From Paracoccaceae bacterium (GTDB taxonomy: Bacteria; Pseudomonadota; Alphaproteobacteria; Rhodobacterales; Rhodobacteraceae), in contig JASJAU010000013.1 in assembly GCA_030066855.1 (NCBI GenBank), positions 50,931 to 114,930 on the forward strand: a DNA stretch of 64,000 nucleotides, written 5' to 3'. Position numbers and translations under genes: made by a program. How positions within the stretch are numbered: position 1 is the stretch's first letter; every line of letters starts with the position of its first letter. Of the stretch, positions 40,661-52,704 are shown one piece after another. The notes beneath the pieces are model-generated. The model made no database searches. It was not told the origin of the DNA and saw only the letters and a program-made list of their open reading frames with translations.

Positions 40661-42007
40661 ATGACGTCCCCGGACCTGAATGGTTCGCCCGCTGGCAACC
40701 CCGCGCCCAGCGTGTCGTTCGAAGCCCGCCGGCTGACCGGGCTCTCGGTGCCGATCATGGTGTCGCTCGCTGCCGCGACTCTGATCGGGGTGGTCGATAC
40801 GCTGATGATCGCGCCACTTGGCACCGAACCGCTGGCGGCGGCGTCGATCACCACCTCGGTCCTGATCATCTTTTACGCAGGTCTTTACGGCCTCATCACG
40901 GTGGTCGGCGTGCTCGCCGCCCATGCCTATGGCGCCAAGGATCGTCGCGACCTCAGCCTTAAATTGCGGGCTGGCATCATCATGTCGGTGATCGGCGGCG
41001 TCATCGGCGCCGGCCTGATGCTCGCCGTCCTGCCCACACTCCCGCTGCTCGGCCAACCCGAAGAGGTGATTGCCATCGCAGGACCCTATTGGGTGGCGAT
41101 GAGCGCGCTTCTGATCCCGTTCACGACCTTCTACGCGATCAAGGGCGTCTACGAGGCGGTGGAGCGCGCCTGGATCGGCGTCGCCTTCGCCTTCGCCGCC
41201 GTTGTCATCAACGTGCCCGCCAACTGGATTCTGATCCACGAAGTCGGGCTCGGCCTGTTCGGGGCCGGTCTGGCGAGCCTGTTGTCGCAGACGCTCTCGC
41301 TAGTGCTGGCGCTCGCCTACTGGCGGTTGAGCCCGACCATGGCGATTTGCCGCGATACTTTCCGCCGTGTCCGCGTGGCCGACATCAAGGAACAGGTCCG
41401 CGAGGGGCTGCCACTCGCCATCGGTTACACGGGCGAGGGCGCGGCCTTCGCGGTCGCCGGCCTGATGATCGGCTGGTTCGGCGCGGCAGCGCTCGCCGCA
41501 AACCAGATCGTCAATTCAATCACCGCCGTGACATATATGGTGCCGCTCGGCATGGCCTCCGCGGCTTCGATCCTGATCGGGCAGGCCATCGGCGAGGGGA
41601 GCGGAGCGCGCGTCCGCCGGATCGGCATTACCGCGATCGGGCTGGTTGTCGGTTGGATGCTGGCTGTCACCATCCTGCTTCTGGTGTTCCGGGACGCGAT
41701 TTCGAACGCGCTCACCGACAACCCTGAGGTGGCCGCGCTTGCCTCGCTCATGTTCCTGATCTTCGCGCTTTTGCAGATCGCGGATGGCGTGCAGGCGACG
41801 GCGCTCGGCGGGCTGCGCGGGATGCTCGACAATCGCTGGCCGGTCGCGGTGACACTCGCGGTCTACTGGTTACTGGCGCTGCCGCTGGCCTATGCGTTTA
41901 GCGGGCCGTTGGGCTTCGGTCCGATCGGCATCTGGATCGGCTACGGCGCGGGCCTCCTGCTGGCCGCGGCGGCTCTCGTCGCGCGGTTTGTAGTGAAGAC
42001 GCGCTAG
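40661..42007 (+). CDS. MATE-family efflux transporter
   Basis: About 448 residues with roughly twelve hydrophobic segments, a typical multidrug and toxic compound extrusion protein. The first repeat has FEARRLTGLSVPIMVSLAAATLIGVVDTLMIAPLG and the second has GEGAAFAVAGLMIGWFG and MVPLGMASAASILIGQAIGEG. MATE proteins exchange cationic drugs for H+ or Na+. The start is uncertain: an ATG at 40637 gives eight extra residues, and neither site has a well-spaced ribosome-binding site. It is convergent with mutT, and the two 3' ends overlap by four bases. Confidence 0.85.
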   Translation: MTSPDLNGSPAGNPAPSVSFEARRLTGLSVPIMVSLAAATLIGVVDTLMIAPLGTEPLAAASITTSVLIIFYAGLYGLITVVGVLAAHAYGAKDRRDLSLKLRAGIIMSVIGGVIGAGLMLAVLPTLPLLGQPEEVIAIAGPYWVAMSALLIPFTTFYAIKGVYEAVERAWIGVAFAFAAVVINVPANWILIHEVGLGLFGAGLASLLSQTLSLVLALAYWRLSPTMAICRDTFRRVRVADIKEQVREGLPLAIGYTGEGAAFAVAGLMIGWFGAAALAANQIVNSITAVTYMVPLGMASAASILIGQAIGEGSGARVRRIGITAIGLVVGWMLAVTILLLVFRDAISNALTDNPEVAALASLMFLIFALLQIADGVQATALGGLRGMLDNRWPVAVTLAVYWLLALPLAYAFSGPLGFGPIGIWIGYGAGLLLAAAALVARFVVKTR

Positions 42008-42402
42008 AGCCAATCCCGCAGAATCGGGATGAGAGGCAGGTCGGCGGGCGGCATCGGATAGTCCCGCAGCTCGTTCGCCCGCACCCATTTGAGCGCTTGC
42101 CCCTCTTTCGAATGCGGCGTCCCTTCCCATTTCCGGCAGGCGAAGAGCGGCATGAGCAGGTGGAAGTCGTCATAGGCGTGGCTTGCAAAGGTGAGTGGCG
42201 CGAGGCAGCTCTCCCAGGTGTCGATCCCCAGCTCCTCGTGCAGCTCGCGGATCAGTGCATGTTCCGGCGTCTCGCCCGGTTCCACCTTGCCGCCGGGAAA
42301 CTCCCAGAGCCCCGCCATCGATTTCCCTTCGGGGCGCTGGGCGATCAGCAGCCGCCCATCCGGGTCGATCAGCGCAACGGCGGAGACGAGGATCGTCTTC
42401 AT
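42004..42402 (-). CDS. mutT: MutT-type (d)NTP pyrophosphohydrolase
   Basis: A 132-residue NUDIX protein that clears 8-oxo-dGTP. The box GGKVEPGETPEHALIRELHEE plus LGI is intact, and the LLIAQRPEGKSMAGLWEFPG segment just before it is typical of MutT. Its ATG overlaps the argJ stop (TGATG), so translation is coupled to argJ. The start at 42402 is preferred over a TTG one codon earlier. Confidence 0.88.
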   Translation of the reverse strand: MKTILVSAVALIDPDGRLLIAQRPEGKSMAGLWEFPGGKVEPGETPEHALIRELHEELGIDTWESCLAPLTFASHAYDDFHLLMPLFACRKWEGTPHSKEGQALKWVRANELRDYPMPPADLPLIPILRDWL

Positions 42403-43631
42403 CAAGAGCGGTAGTCCGCGTTGATGGCAATGTATTGGGAGGTGAGGTCGCAGGTCCAGACGGTCGCTCGCCCGTCCGCCAACCCGAGATCGATGCTCAG
42501 CGTGACCTCATCGCCTTGCATGTGTCGGGTTGCGGCGTCTTCGTCGTAGCCCTCGGCCACCTGACCGTTCAGCGCCACCTGAACCTCGCCGAAACGGATG
42601 GAGAGGCGGTCGCGGTCGGCCTCCGCCCCGGACTTGCCCACGGCCATGACCACACGGCCCCAGTTCGCGTCCTCGCCTGCAATGGCGGTTTTGACGAGCG
42701 GCGAGTTGGCGACGGAGAGCCCGACCTGCTTCGCGTCCACGTCCGACATGGCTCCCGTGACTTCCACGGTGACGAACTTGGACGCGCCCTCGCCGTCGCG
42801 CACGACCTGGTGGGCGAGGTCCAGCATCACCTTGGCAAGCGCGTCGCTGAATTGAGCGTCGCCCCTGACATCGACCCCGGAGGCGCCCGTCGCTGCGACG
42901 AGCAGAGTGTCTGAGGTCGAGGTGTCGCTGTCGACCGTGATGCAGTTGAAGGTGCGACTGCAGATATCCGAGACGAGGGGTTGCAAGTCGTCAAAGCCGA
43001 TCCGCGCGTCGGTGAAGATATAGACCAGCATCGTCGCCATATCCGGCGCGATCATGCCCGAGCCCTTGGCGATGCCGGCGATCCCGACTGGGCGGCCGCC
43101 AATTTCGATCGTTCGCGCCGCGCCTTTGGGGAAGGTGTCGGTGGTCATGATGGCCATTGCCGCCTCGGAAATCGCAGAAGCAGAAAGGCGCGCTTCAAGA
43201 TCCGAAATGACCGATGTGATGCGGTCGTGCGGCAGCGGCTCCCCGATCACGCCGGTCGAAGCGGTGAAAACCCGCGCCGCCGGGATGTCGAGCTCCAAGG
43301 CAACCGCGCCGGTCACGGCTTGGACAGCTTCAACCCCCTTGATCCCGGTGAAGGCGTTGGCGTTTCCCGCATTCACCAAAATGGCCGCGCCCGATTCTGA
43401 TGGACCGCCAAGCTTGAACTCGCAGTCGAGCACCGGCGCGGCGCGGGTTTTCGACTGGGTGAAGGTCCCGGCAATTACGGTTCCGGGCGCAAGGTCAGCC
43501 AGCATGACGTCCGCGCGGTCGGAATACTTCACGCCTGCTTCGGTTGCTGCGAAACGAACGCCGCCGATCTCGGGAAGATCGGGGAACCCGCCCTTGGGGG
43601 CGAGCGGTGAGACGGGGAGCGGCCCGGCCAA
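42402..43631 (-). CDS. argJ: Bifunctional glutamate N-acetyltransferase / amino-acid acetyltransferase
   Basis: A 409-residue ArgJ, which transfers acetyl groups between N-acetylornithine and glutamate in arginine synthesis. The autoprocessing site is in GIAKGSGMIAPDMATMLVYIFTD, where the Thr starts the beta chain after cleavage. The C-terminus matches ATRHMQGDEVTLSIDLG. It starts at TTG after a GGAGAATAGG ribosome-binding site that lies in the end of the upstream ppiC gene. Together ppiC-argJ-mutT look like one minus-strand transcript. Confidence 0.93.
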   Translation of the reverse strand: MAGPLPVSPLAPKGGFPDLPEIGGVRFAATEAGVKYSDRADVMLADLAPGTVIAGTFTQSKTRAAPVLDCEFKLGGPSESGAAILVNAGNANAFTGIKGVEAVQAVTGAVALELDIPAARVFTASTGVIGEPLPHDRITSVISDLEARLSASAISEAAMAIMTTDTFPKGAARTIEIGGRPVGIAGIAKGSGMIAPDMATMLVYIFTDARIGFDDLQPLVSDICSRTFNCITVDSDTSTSDTLLVAATGASGVDVRGDAQFSDALAKVMLDLAHQVVRDGEGASKFVTVEVTGAMSDVDAKQVGLSVANSPLVKTAIAGEDANWGRVVMAVGKSGAEADRDRLSIRFGEVQVALNGQVAEGYDEDAATRHMQGDEVTLSIDLGLADGRATVWTCDLTSQYIAINADYRS

Positions 43632-43632
43632 C

Positions 43633-44481
43633 CTATTCTCCGAGGAGCGACAGGTCGTCCAGGAGCGCCGGATCGATGTCTTCCACAGTCGAGCGTGTGA
43701 CCTCCGCGCCCTCGGTCAGCTCGGCAATGCGCGCTTCGATGGCGGAACGCTGAAGCTGCTCGGTCAGCTGATCGCGGACCTCGTCCAGTGTGGGCGCCTC
43801 CATCTGACGGACCTCGTTCAGCCGGATCACATGCCAGCCGAACTGGGTCTGCACCGGGGCGGAGATCGTCTCAGGCTCCATCGCCACGACAGCCTTCTCA
43901 AACGGCGCCACCATCGCGCCCATGCCGAACCAGCCGAGCTGCCCGCCATTCGGGCCCGACGGGCCGGTCGAGCGCTCTTGCGCGAGCGTCGCGAAATCCG
44001 CGCCGCCTTCGAGTTCGGTGACGATGGCGGCGGCCTCCTCCTCGGTTTCCACGAGGATGTGCGAGGCGTTGTATTCGGTCTCCGGCTCGGCGCCGGCGAA
44101 AGCCTCGTCATAGGCCGCCTGCAGGGCTTCATCCGTGGTCGCGCCCTCGGCGACGCCGCGAATGACCTCGGAAGCGCGGAGTGCTCGCTCCTCGTTCTCC
44201 AACGTCTTAACCGAACCGACCGAAAGATCGTCGCCGGACTGGCCCAGAAGCGTCTGCTGAACCAGCTGGTCGAGGACGCCGTTGAAAAGGACGTCCGGCG
44301 GAAGCTGCTGATACTGGGCGGGCAGGCGCTGTTTCAGGACGATCATGTGGCCCAGCGTGATCTCGGTTCCATTCACAGTCGCAACAACGGTTTCCGCATC
44401 GGCATGACCCTCAGCCATCAGTGCGGCAGGCGCGGAAATCATCAAGGCCGCAGCGAGGGGCAAGGCGCGTTTCAACAACAT
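43633..44481 (-). CDS. Parvulin-type (PpiC) periplasmic peptidyl-prolyl isomerase
   Basis: A 282-residue protein with a signal peptide (MLLKRALPLAAALMISAPAALMAE) and therefore periplasmic. The N-terminal SurA/PrsA-like helices are followed by a parvulin domain (about residues 135-230): NASHILVETEEEAAAIV, DFATLAQERSTGPSG, GGQLGWFGMGAMVAPFEKAV and FGWHVIRLNEVR. It assists folding of exported proteins. It is divergent from secA, which suggests shared regulation of export functions. Confidence 0.9.
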   Translation of the reverse strand: MLLKRALPLAAALMISAPAALMAEGHADAETVVATVNGTEITLGHMIVLKQRLPAQYQQLPPDVLFNGVLDQLVQQTLLGQSGDDLSVGSVKTLENEERALRASEVIRGVAEGATTDEALQAAYDEAFAGAEPETEYNASHILVETEEEAAAIVTELEGGADFATLAQERSTGPSGPNGGQLGWFGMGAMVAPFEKAVVAMEPETISAPVQTQFGWHVIRLNEVRQMEAPTLDEVRDQLTEQLQRSAIEARIAELTEGAEVTRSTVEDIDPALLDDLSLLGE

Positions 44482-44516
44482 GGGGTCTCTCTCCTACAGC
44501 CGCGCGGATGGCGGCG

Positions 44517-44544
44517 TTGACAGTGTCAGACCGGCCCCTTACAT
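44517..44544 (+). promoter_or_regulatory. Candidate secA promoter
   Basis: TTGACA at 44517-44522 is a perfect -35 box. TTACAT at 44539-44544 is a weak -10 box after 16 bases. It lies about 110 bases before secA in the intergenic region shared with ppiC. Prediction by eye. Confidence 0.35.
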
Positions 44545-44656
44545 CGCCTTGAGCGGTAGAACCGATGCGTCCTGCCCTTCTATGGCGGGCCAGAGGCACG
44601 GGCAAGCGCATCTCCCCACACAACCGCGTCAGATTGAGGCTTAGAGGCAGTCACAT

Positions 44657-47365
44657 ATGCTTGGTTTCGGCACCATCGCGAAAAAGGTTTTCGGAACGAC
44701 CAACGATCGGCAGATCAAGGCCACGCAGCCGCTGGTCGACCGGATCAACGGGCTTGAAAGCGAATTCGAAGCCCTGAGTGACGAAGGCCTGATCGAGAAG
44801 ACCGAAGAGCTGAAGAAGCGGGTCGCCGAAGGCGAAACGCTCGAGGACGTGCTGCCCGAGGCCTTCGCCAACTGCCGGGAGGGCGCGAAGCGCGCGCTCG
44901 GCCTTCGCGCCTTCGACGTCCAGCTTGTGGGCGGTATTTTCCTCCACCGCGGCAATATCGCCGAGATGAAGACGGGTGAGGGCAAGACCCTCGTGGCGAC
45001 CTTTCCCGCATATCTGAACGCCCTGACCGGAAACGGCGTGCATATCGTCACCGTGAACGATTACCTGGCCAAGCGGGACGCCGACTGGATGGGCAAGGTT
45101 TACGGCGCGCTGGGCATGACCACCGGCGTCGTCTATCCGCAGCAGCCGGAGGCCGAAAAGAAGGCCGCCTACGCCTGCGACATCACCTATGCCACAAACA
45201 ACGAGCTGGGATTCGACTACCTTCGCGACAATATGAAACCGACGCTGGACGACATGAACCAGCGCGGTCACCACTTCGCGATTGTCGACGAGGTCGACTC
45301 GATCCTGATTGACGAGGCGCGGACGCCACTGATTATCTCCGGTCCATCGCAGGACCGGTCGGAGCTTTACAGGACGATCGATACGATCATCCCCGAGCTT
45401 CAGGAAGAGCATTACACCATCGACGAGAAGACGCGGAACGTGTCTTACACCGACGAAGGGAACGAGTTTCTTGAGCAGCGGCTTCATTCGGCCGGATACC
45501 TGCCTGAGGATCAGCCGCTCTACGCGCCGGAATCCACCACCATCGTGCATCACGTGAACCAGGGTCTGAGGGCACACAAGCTTTTTGCTCGCGACAAGGA
45601 TTACATCGTTCGCGATGATCAGGTGGTGCTGATCGACGAGTTCACCGGCCGGATGATGATGGGTCGGCGCTTGTCGGACGGTCTCCACCAGGCGATCGAG
45701 GCCAAGGAGGGGGTGTCGATCCAGCCAGAAAACGTGACGCTCGCTAGTGTCACATTTCAGAACTATTTTCGCCTGTACGAGAAGCTCGCGGGCATGACCG
45801 GCACGGCATCGACCGAGGCTGAAGAGTTTCAGGAGATCTATGGGCTCGGCGTGATTGAGATCCCAACGAACATGCCCATCGCGCGAGAGGATGAGGACGA
45901 CCAGATCTACCGCACTGCGGACGAGAAGTTCGGCGCCATCGTGGACGAGATCAAGGCGGCGAATGAGAAGGGCCAGCCGGTTCTGGTTGGCACGACCTCG
46001 ATCGAGCGGTCGGAGTTCCTGTCGGGGCTTTTGGAGAAGGCGGGCATCCCACACAACGTGTTGAACGCCCGGCAGCACGAGAGAGAAGCGCAGATCGTCG
46101 CCGACGCCGGCAAGCCCGGCGCGGTGACCATCGCGACGAATATGGCCGGTCGCGGTACGGACATTCAGCTTGGCGGCAACGTCGAGATGCGGGTGCTGGA
46201 GGCGCTTGCCGAGGATCCCGAGGGCGACCCGGAGGAGATCCGCGCCAAGATCGAAGCCGAGGTCGCCGACGCCAAGAAGAAGGTTCTGGAAGCGGGGGGT
46301 TTGTTCGTTCTGGCAACCGAGCGTCACGAGAGCCGCCGCATCGACAACCAACTGCGCGGCCGGTCCGGCCGTCAGGGCGACCCCGGCAAGTCTTCGTTCT
46401 ATCTCTCGCTCGAAGACGATCTCATGCGCATTTTCGGGTCCGAGCGTCTGGACAAGGTGCTCTCGACCCTCGGCATGCAGGACGGCGAGGCGATCAAGCA
46501 CCCCTGGGTGAACAAATCGCTGGAGCGGGCGCAGGCCAAGGTTGAGGGCCGCAACTTCGACATCCGCAAACAGCTTCTGAAGTTCGATGACGTGATGAAC
46601 GATCAGCGGAAGGTGATCTTCGGCCAGCGCATGGAGATCATGGAGACCGAGGACCTCGAAGAGATCGTTCAGGATATGCGTCATCAAGTGATCGACGATC
46701 TGGTCGAACTTTATATGCCGCCAAAGAGCTACGCAGACCAATGGGAGACGGAGGAACTGAAAGCAGAGGTCGAGCAGAAGCTCGGCATCACCGTCCCGGT
46801 TGTCGAGTGGGCCGACGAGGAAGGGGTCGACGACGAGGAGATCCGCGAGCGGCTTTACGAAAAGACCGACGATTTCATGTCGGCGAAAAGCGAGCAATTC
46901 GGCTCCGAGCAAATGCGCTCGATCGAAAAACAGCTGCTTTTGCAGACCATCGACGCCAAGTGGCGGGAGCATCTCTTGACGCTGGAGCACCTTCGCTCGG
47001 TCGTCGGCTTCCGTGGCTACGCCCAGCGCGATCCGTTGAACGAGTACAAGTCTGAGGCGTTTCAGCTGTTCGAGGGCTTGCTCGACGGGCTTCGGGACGA
47101 GGTCACTCAGAAACTCGCTCAGATCCGGCCGCTAACCGAGGAGGAGCAGCAGGCGATGCTCCAGCAGATGTTGGCGCAGCAGCAGGCAGCCCAGTCTCAG
47201 GCCGCAGCGCCAAAGAAGGACGGCCCGCCAAAGCCGACGCAGGAAGCCATCGACGCGGGGTTCGACGAGAACGATCCGTCAACCTGGGGAAACCCAGGGC
47301 GAAACGATCCTTGCCCCTGCGGATCAGGCAAGAAATTCAAACACTGCCACGGCGCGCTTCTATAG
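44657..47365 (+). CDS. secA: Preprotein translocase ATPase SecA
   Basis: A 902-residue motor that drives export through SecYEG. Walker A MKTGEGKT is near residue 103, [19 protein letters not shown] contains the DEVD Walker B, and [14 protein letters not shown] and [22 protein letters not shown] are motor motifs. The C-terminal zinc-binding tail [17 protein letters not shown], which binds SecB and phospholipids, is complete. AGAGG precedes the ATG. The end overlaps the convergent radC by six bases. Confidence 0.97.
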   Translation: MLGFGTIAKKVFGTTNDRQIKATQPLVDRINGLESEFEALSDEGLIEKTEELKKRVAEGETLEDVLPEAFANCREGAKRALGLRAFDVQLVGGIFLHRGNIAEMKTGEGKTLVATFPAYLNALTGNGVHIVTVNDYLAKRDADWMGKVYGALGMTTGVVYPQQPEAEKKAAYACDITYATNNELGFDYLRDNMKPTLDDMNQRGHHFAIVDEVDSILIDEARTPLIISGPSQDRSELYRTIDTIIPELQEEHYTIDEKTRNVSYTDEGNEFLEQRLHSAGYLPEDQPLYAPESTTIVHHVNQGLRAHKLFARDKDYIVRDDQVVLIDEFTGRMMMGRRLSDGLHQAIEAKEGVSIQPENVTLASVTFQNYFRLYEKLAGMTGTASTEAEEFQEIYGLGVIEIPTNMPIAREDEDDQIYRTADEKFGAIVDEIKAANEKGQPVLVGTTSIERSEFLSGLLEKAGIPHNVLNARQHEREAQIVADAGKPGAVTIATNMAGRGTDIQLGGNVEMRVLEALAEDPEGDPEEIRAKIEAEVADAKKKVLEAGGLFVLATERHESRRIDNQLRGRSGRQGDPGKSSFYLSLEDDLMRIFGSERLDKVLSTLGMQDGEAIKHPWVNKSLERAQAKVEGRNFDIRKQLLKFDDVMNDQRKVIFGQRMEIMETEDLEEIVQDMRHQVIDDLVELYMPPKSYADQWETEELKAEVEQKLGITVPVVEWADEEGVDDEEIRERLYEKTDDFMSAKSEQFGSEQMRSIEKQLLLQTIDAKWREHLLTLEHLRSVVGFRGYAQRDPLNEYKSEAFQLFEGLLDGLRDEVTQKLAQIRPLTEEEQQAMLQQMLAQQQAAQSQAAAPKKDGPPKPTQEAIDAGFDENDPSTWGNPGRNDPCPCGSGKKFKHCHGALL

Positions 47366-48091
47366 GTATCCGTCCGATCTGAACGAGACCTCCGCCGCCT
47401 TGCCCACAATGATGTGGTCGTGAACCTCGATCGAAAACACCCCCGCCGCCTCGGCGATCTCCCGCGTCATCGCGATGTCGGCCTCTGACGGGGTAGGGTC
47501 GCCGGACGGATGATTGTGGACGAGGATCAGGGCTGAGGCGTCGAGCTCGAGCGCCCGCTTGATCAACTCGCGCGGGTAGACCGGGACGTGATCGACCGTG
47601 CCCCGCGCTTGCTCCTCATCGGCGATCAACGTGTTCTTGCGGTCGAGGTAGAGGACGCGAAATGTCTCGATAGCCCCATGCGCCATCGACGCCCTGCAAT
47701 ATGCCAGCAGCGCGTCCCAGCTTGAGATCACCGGTTTCTGAAGCACGCGGGTCCGGGCGAGCCGATGCGCCGCCGCCTCGACCACTTTCAACTCCGTAAC
47801 CACGGCGTCTGCAATGCCGTCCACCGCCTTTAACCTCGGGATCGGCGCCGAAACGACACCGTTAAAATCGTCAAATATTTCAATGAGTTCGCGGGCAATC
47901 GGTTTGACGTCCCGGCGCGGGATGGCGCGGAACAGCACGAGCTCCAGGAGCTCGTAGTCAGGTAACGCCTCCGCCCCGCCGGCCAGAAACCGCTCCCGCA
48001 GGCGCTTGCGATGGTCTTTCAGGTAAGACGGCGCCTTGCCCGCCGCGAAGAGCGGCAGCGGCGCCTCATCGAACTCCCGGCCGTTATCCAT
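47360..48091 (-). CDS. radC: RadC/JAB-domain protein
   Basis: A 243-residue protein if the ATG at 48091 is used ([15 protein letters not shown]); an upstream ATG adds seven residues. A helix-hairpin-helix-like N-terminus ([25 protein letters not shown]) precedes the JAMM metalloprotease-like motif [15 protein letters not shown]. RadC was once tied to DNA repair, but its real role is unclear. The 3' end overlaps secA; the 5' end is about 35 bases from the dnaJ stop on the same strand. Confidence 0.88.
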   Translation of the reverse strand: MDNGREFDEAPLPLFAAGKAPSYLKDHRKRLRERFLAGGAEALPDYELLELVLFRAIPRRDVKPIARELIEIFDDFNGVVSAPIPRLKAVDGIADAVVTELKVVEAAAHRLARTRVLQKPVISSWDALLAYCRASMAHGAIETFRVLYLDRKNTLIADEEQARGTVDHVPVYPRELIKRALELDASALILVHNHPSGDPTPSEADIAMTREIAEAAGVFSIEVHDHIIVGKAAEVSFRSDGYL

Positions 48092-48125
48092 GCCCGAGGC
48101 TTCCCCGGACACGGTGAAGATGAGG

Positions 48126-49265
48126 TTAACTCTTCATCCCGTCCCAGAAGGTTTTCACCTTCTTGAAGAAGCCTGTGGACTCCGGGTTGTTCTCCTCCGA
48201 GAGTTTCTCAAACTCGCGCAGAAGCTCTTTCTGACGTCCGGTCAGATTCACCGGCGTCTCAACCGCGAGCTCAATGAACATGTCGCCCGCCGGCCCGCCT
48301 CTGAGCGCGGGCATGCCCTTGGACCGAAGCCGCATCTGACGTCCCGACTGGCTGCCCGCAGGCACCTTAACTCGGCTCCGCCCGCCGTCTATGGTCGGCA
48401 CTTCGATGTCGCCTCCCATCGCGGCGGAGGTCATAGAGACTGGGACCCGGCAATAAAGGTTCGTCCCGTCGCGCTGGAACAGCGCGTGCTCCCGCACCTC
48501 GATGAAGATATAAAGATCGCCCGACGGCCCGCCGCGCAGCCCCGCCTCGCCCTCGCCGGCAAGGCGGATGCGCGTGCCGGTCTCGACGCCGGCCGGGATG
48601 TTCACGCTCAGCGAGCGGTCCTTCTCGACCCGGCCCGCGCCGCCGCAGGTCTTGCACGGGTTCTTGATGATCTGGCCCATGCCGGAACAGGTGGGGCAAG
48701 TGCGCTCGACCGTGAAAAAGCCCTGCTGCGCGCGGACCTTGCCCATGCCGGAACAGGTCGGACAGGTCGTCGGCTCCGCGCCCGCTTCGGAGCCGGTGCC
48801 ATCACAGACGTCACAGGTGACGGCCGTGGGGACCTGAATGCTTTTCTGCATGCCCTGAAAGGCGTCCTCGAGAGAGATGCGGAGGTTGTAGCGCAGGTCG
48901 GACCCGCGCACCGCGCGTTGGCCGCCACCCCGGCGCCCGCCGCCCATGATGTCGCCGAAAAGGTCGTCGAAGACGTCCGAGAACGCGCTGGCGAAATCAC
49001 CCTGACCGCCGAATCCACCAGGCCGCCCGCCCATGCCGCCTTCGAAGGCCGCGTGGCCGAACCGGTCGTAGGCCGCTTTCTTTTCGTCGTCCTTCAGAAC
49101 CTCATAGGCCTCGTTCGCCTCCTTGAACTGGGCCTCGGCGTCCGGTTTGTCAGCGTTGCGGTCGGGATGGAGCGCCTTCGCCTTCTGGCGGTAGGCTTTC
49201 TTGATTTCGTCGGCGGAGGCGCCCTTTCCGACGCCTAGCACCTCATAATAATCGCGCTTTGCCAT
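48126..49265 (-). CDS. dnaJ: Chaperone DnaJ
   Basis: A 379-residue type I J-protein. The N-terminal J domain has the HPD motif ([10 protein letters not shown]), then a Gly/Phe linker, four zinc repeats ([32 protein letters not shown]) and the substrate-binding beta domains. The ATG at 49265 is preferred because GAGGGAG lies eight bases upstream. It is downstream of dnaK with a strong hairpin between them, and grpE is encoded elsewhere in the window. Confidence 0.96.
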   Translation of the reverse strand: MAKRDYYEVLGVGKGASADEIKKAYRQKAKALHPDRNADKPDAEAQFKEANEAYEVLKDDEKKAAYDRFGHAAFEGGMGGRPGGFGGQGDFASAFSDVFDDLFGDIMGGGRRGGGQRAVRGSDLRYNLRISLEDAFQGMQKSIQVPTAVTCDVCDGTGSEAGAEPTTCPTCSGMGKVRAQQGFFTVERTCPTCSGMGQIIKNPCKTCGGAGRVEKDRSLSVNIPAGVETGTRIRLAGEGEAGLRGGPSGDLYIFIEVREHALFQRDGTNLYCRVPVSMTSAAMGGDIEVPTIDGGRSRVKVPAGSQSGRQMRLRSKGMPALRGGPAGDMFIELAVETPVNLTGRQKELLREFEKLSEENNPESTGFFKKVKTFWDGMKS

Positions 49266-49283
49266 CGTCAAAGCTCCCTCTGA

Positions 49284-49330
49284 AACGCGATGGCCGGCCC
49301 GACGGCGTCAGGCCGGCCGGTATTCGCGTT
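49284..49330 (-). promoter_or_regulatory. Long stem-loop between dnaK and dnaJ
   Basis: On the transcript, an outer stem (AACGCGA 49284-49290 with TCGCGTT 49324-49330) and an inner stem (GGCCGGCC 49292-49299 with GGCCGGCC 49311-49318, then GAC/GTC) form one extended hairpin of about 18 pairs. It has no T run, so it is more likely an mRNA processing or stability element, or a partial terminator that sets the dnaK to dnaJ ratio. Confidence 0.6.
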
Positions 49331-49339
49331 CAGCGCCAC

Positions 49340-51259
<1,920 letters not shown>

Positions 51260-51370
51260 GCTCTTTCCTCTCATTCGGCGAATTCAGGACCCTGGCCCGT
51301 TCCGGCGCCCTTGGGACCTTTCCCAGAGTTCTGTGAGGCGTCCCGATGGGGCGCTCACGGCTTCGTGCGC

Positions 51371-51400
51371 TATATAAGGATGGCGATTTTGCGCTGCAAG
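51371..51400 (-). promoter_or_regulatory. RpoH (sigma-32) heat-shock promoter of dnaK-dnaJ
   Basis: Read on the minus strand, CTTGCA (51400-51395) is followed, after 16 bases, by CTTATATA (51378-51371), i.e. CTTG-N18-CTTATAT, a full match to the alphaproteobacterial RpoH consensus. Transcription would start near 51365, leaving a leader of about 105 bases before dnaK. No CIRCE repeat is present. Confidence 0.7.
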
Positions 51401-51446
51401 CGCTGGAAATGGGGGAGTCTGGTGGAAAAGCCGAAGAATCTCGTGA

Positions 51447-52076
51447 ATGGCCGATCTCTTTTCTGAAACCGGCGGTGCGCCCGTCGATCTGAACGGCGTG
51501 AAGGTCTGGCGGGGAGCGGTCGACCGCGCAGGGCAGGAAGCGATTCTGGCCGATCTGCGGGCCGTGGCGAAGGTCGCGCCGTTTCGGCGCTATATGACGC
51601 CCGGCGGACGCGAAATGAGCGTGCGGATGACTGCGGCGGGCGCGGTCGGGTGGATCACCGACCGGTCGGGGTATCGCTACGATCCCGTCCAGCCCGACGG
51701 CGCGCCCTGGCCGGCCATTCCTGACAGCGTCCTCCAACTCTGGGCGCGGTATTCCGGAGTCGATCAGCCCCCGGATTCGTGCCTAGTCAACTTCTATGAG
51801 GATGCCGCGCGGATGGGCCTGCATCAGGACCGCGATGAGGCGAGCTTTGACTGGCCGGTCCTGTCGCTTTCGCTCGGGGACGAGGGCCTTTTCCGCGTCG
51901 GGCAGACCGAGCGCGGCGGTCCGACCAAGAGCGTCTGGCTTCGTTCTGGAGATGTCGCGCTGCTCGCCGGCGCGGCGCGCCTGGCCTACCACGGCGTCGA
52001 CAGAATAAAGTTCGGGTCGTCTGATCTGCTTGCAAACGGCGGGCGGATCAACGTCACTCTGCGGGTGGCGCGATAG
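51447..52076 (+). CDS. alkB: AlkB-type alpha-ketoglutarate-dependent dioxygenase (DNA repair)
   Basis: A 209-residue enzyme that oxidatively removes alkyl groups such as 1-methyladenine and 3-methylcytosine. The iron-binding H-x-D is in GLHQDRDEASFDWPVLSLSLGD, the distal His in AYHGVDRI, and the 2-oxoglutarate-binding Arg in RINVTLRVAR. Its start lies about 47 bases beyond the dnaK -35 box on the other strand, so the two genes share one upstream region. The ribosome-binding site is weak. The 3' end overlaps the SH3-domain gene. Confidence 0.9.
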   Translation: MADLFSETGGAPVDLNGVKVWRGAVDRAGQEAILADLRAVAKVAPFRRYMTPGGREMSVRMTAAGAVGWITDRSGYRYDPVQPDGAPWPAIPDSVLQLWARYSGVDQPPDSCLVNFYEDAARMGLHQDRDEASFDWPVLSLSLGDEGLFRVGQTERGGPTKSVWLRSGDVALLAGAARLAYHGVDRIKFGSSDLLANGGRINVTLRVAR

Positions 52077-52704
52077 AGCAGCAGCCGGAAAAGAGGCCGG
52101 TGGCGTCGCGATCCAGGGGCAGGGACGGGCTGGTCAAAAGCAGATCGACGCCGATACCATAGTCGCGGTCGGACATCCCGTCGTCGCAGGCCTCGGTCCT
52201 GATGGCGAAAACCGCGTCCAGATCGCCCGCCTCGGTCGGGAAGAACGACCCGCGAAAGGCGAAGCGGTCGCGACGGGATCGTGAACCGTAGAGACCCGAG
52301 ATCAGGCCTTTCCGCGGCTCCATCCCCGGCATTGCGAGCGTCATGCGCGGCGGATCGATCGTGATCGACCAGAACGGCTCGGTTCCGAAACACTGGCGCG
52401 GGTCGGGAATCTTTCCGTCCCATTGCCCGCCATGCCGCGCGAGGAATGTGAGGGACGCCCAGCCCGACCGCTCGCCAACATTCACCAATCCCCACTCGAA
52501 ATCATCGCTGGGGCGGATCACTTCCACGTTGGCTGCATCGGGCGCGAGGCTGCCGATGATCTGGTGCCCGGCGCCAGGCCCGGCCCGAACGTTCAGAACG
52601 TCGTCTGACGCGACGCCCGAGACATCGTGGAGCGCCGGCCATCCATCGGTTGTCGCGCATGCGGGTCCGGCGAGGGCGATCAGCAGGACCCCGAGGCGGA
52701 TCAC
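52054..52704 (-). CDS. SH3-domain envelope protein
   Basis: A 216-residue protein from the GTG at 52704, which overlaps the stop of the upstream ABC-2 permease gene (GTGA). An N-terminal signal peptide (VIRLGVLLIALAGPACA) is followed by a bacterial SH3-like domain, GVASDDVLNVRAGPGAGHQIIGSLAPDA and GERSGWASLTFLARHG. The C-terminal part (CFGTEPFWSITI, then CSIAPPAE) resembles periplasmic proteins of unknown function. Coupling to a polysaccharide export permease suggests an envelope role. Confidence 0.75.
   Translation of the reverse strand: MIRLGVLLIALAGPACATTDGWPALHDVSGVASDDVLNVRAGPGAGHQIIGSLAPDAANVEVIRPSDDFEWGLVNVGERSGWASLTFLARHGGQWDGKIPDPRQCFGTEPFWSITIDPPRMTLAMPGMEPRKGLISGLYGSRSRRDRFAFRGSFFPTEAGDLDAVFAIRTEACDDGMSDRDYGIGVDLLLTSPSLPLDRDATGLFSGCCSIAPPAE

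Noticed and set aside
44651..46990. A 779-residue open frame opposite secA
   Set aside because: Same reason: it mirrors the real secA, which has all family motifs.
51260..51446. CIRCE element upstream of dnaK
   Set aside because: No TTAGCACTC-N9-GAGTGCTAA-like repeat is present; the RpoH promoter explains heat control instead.
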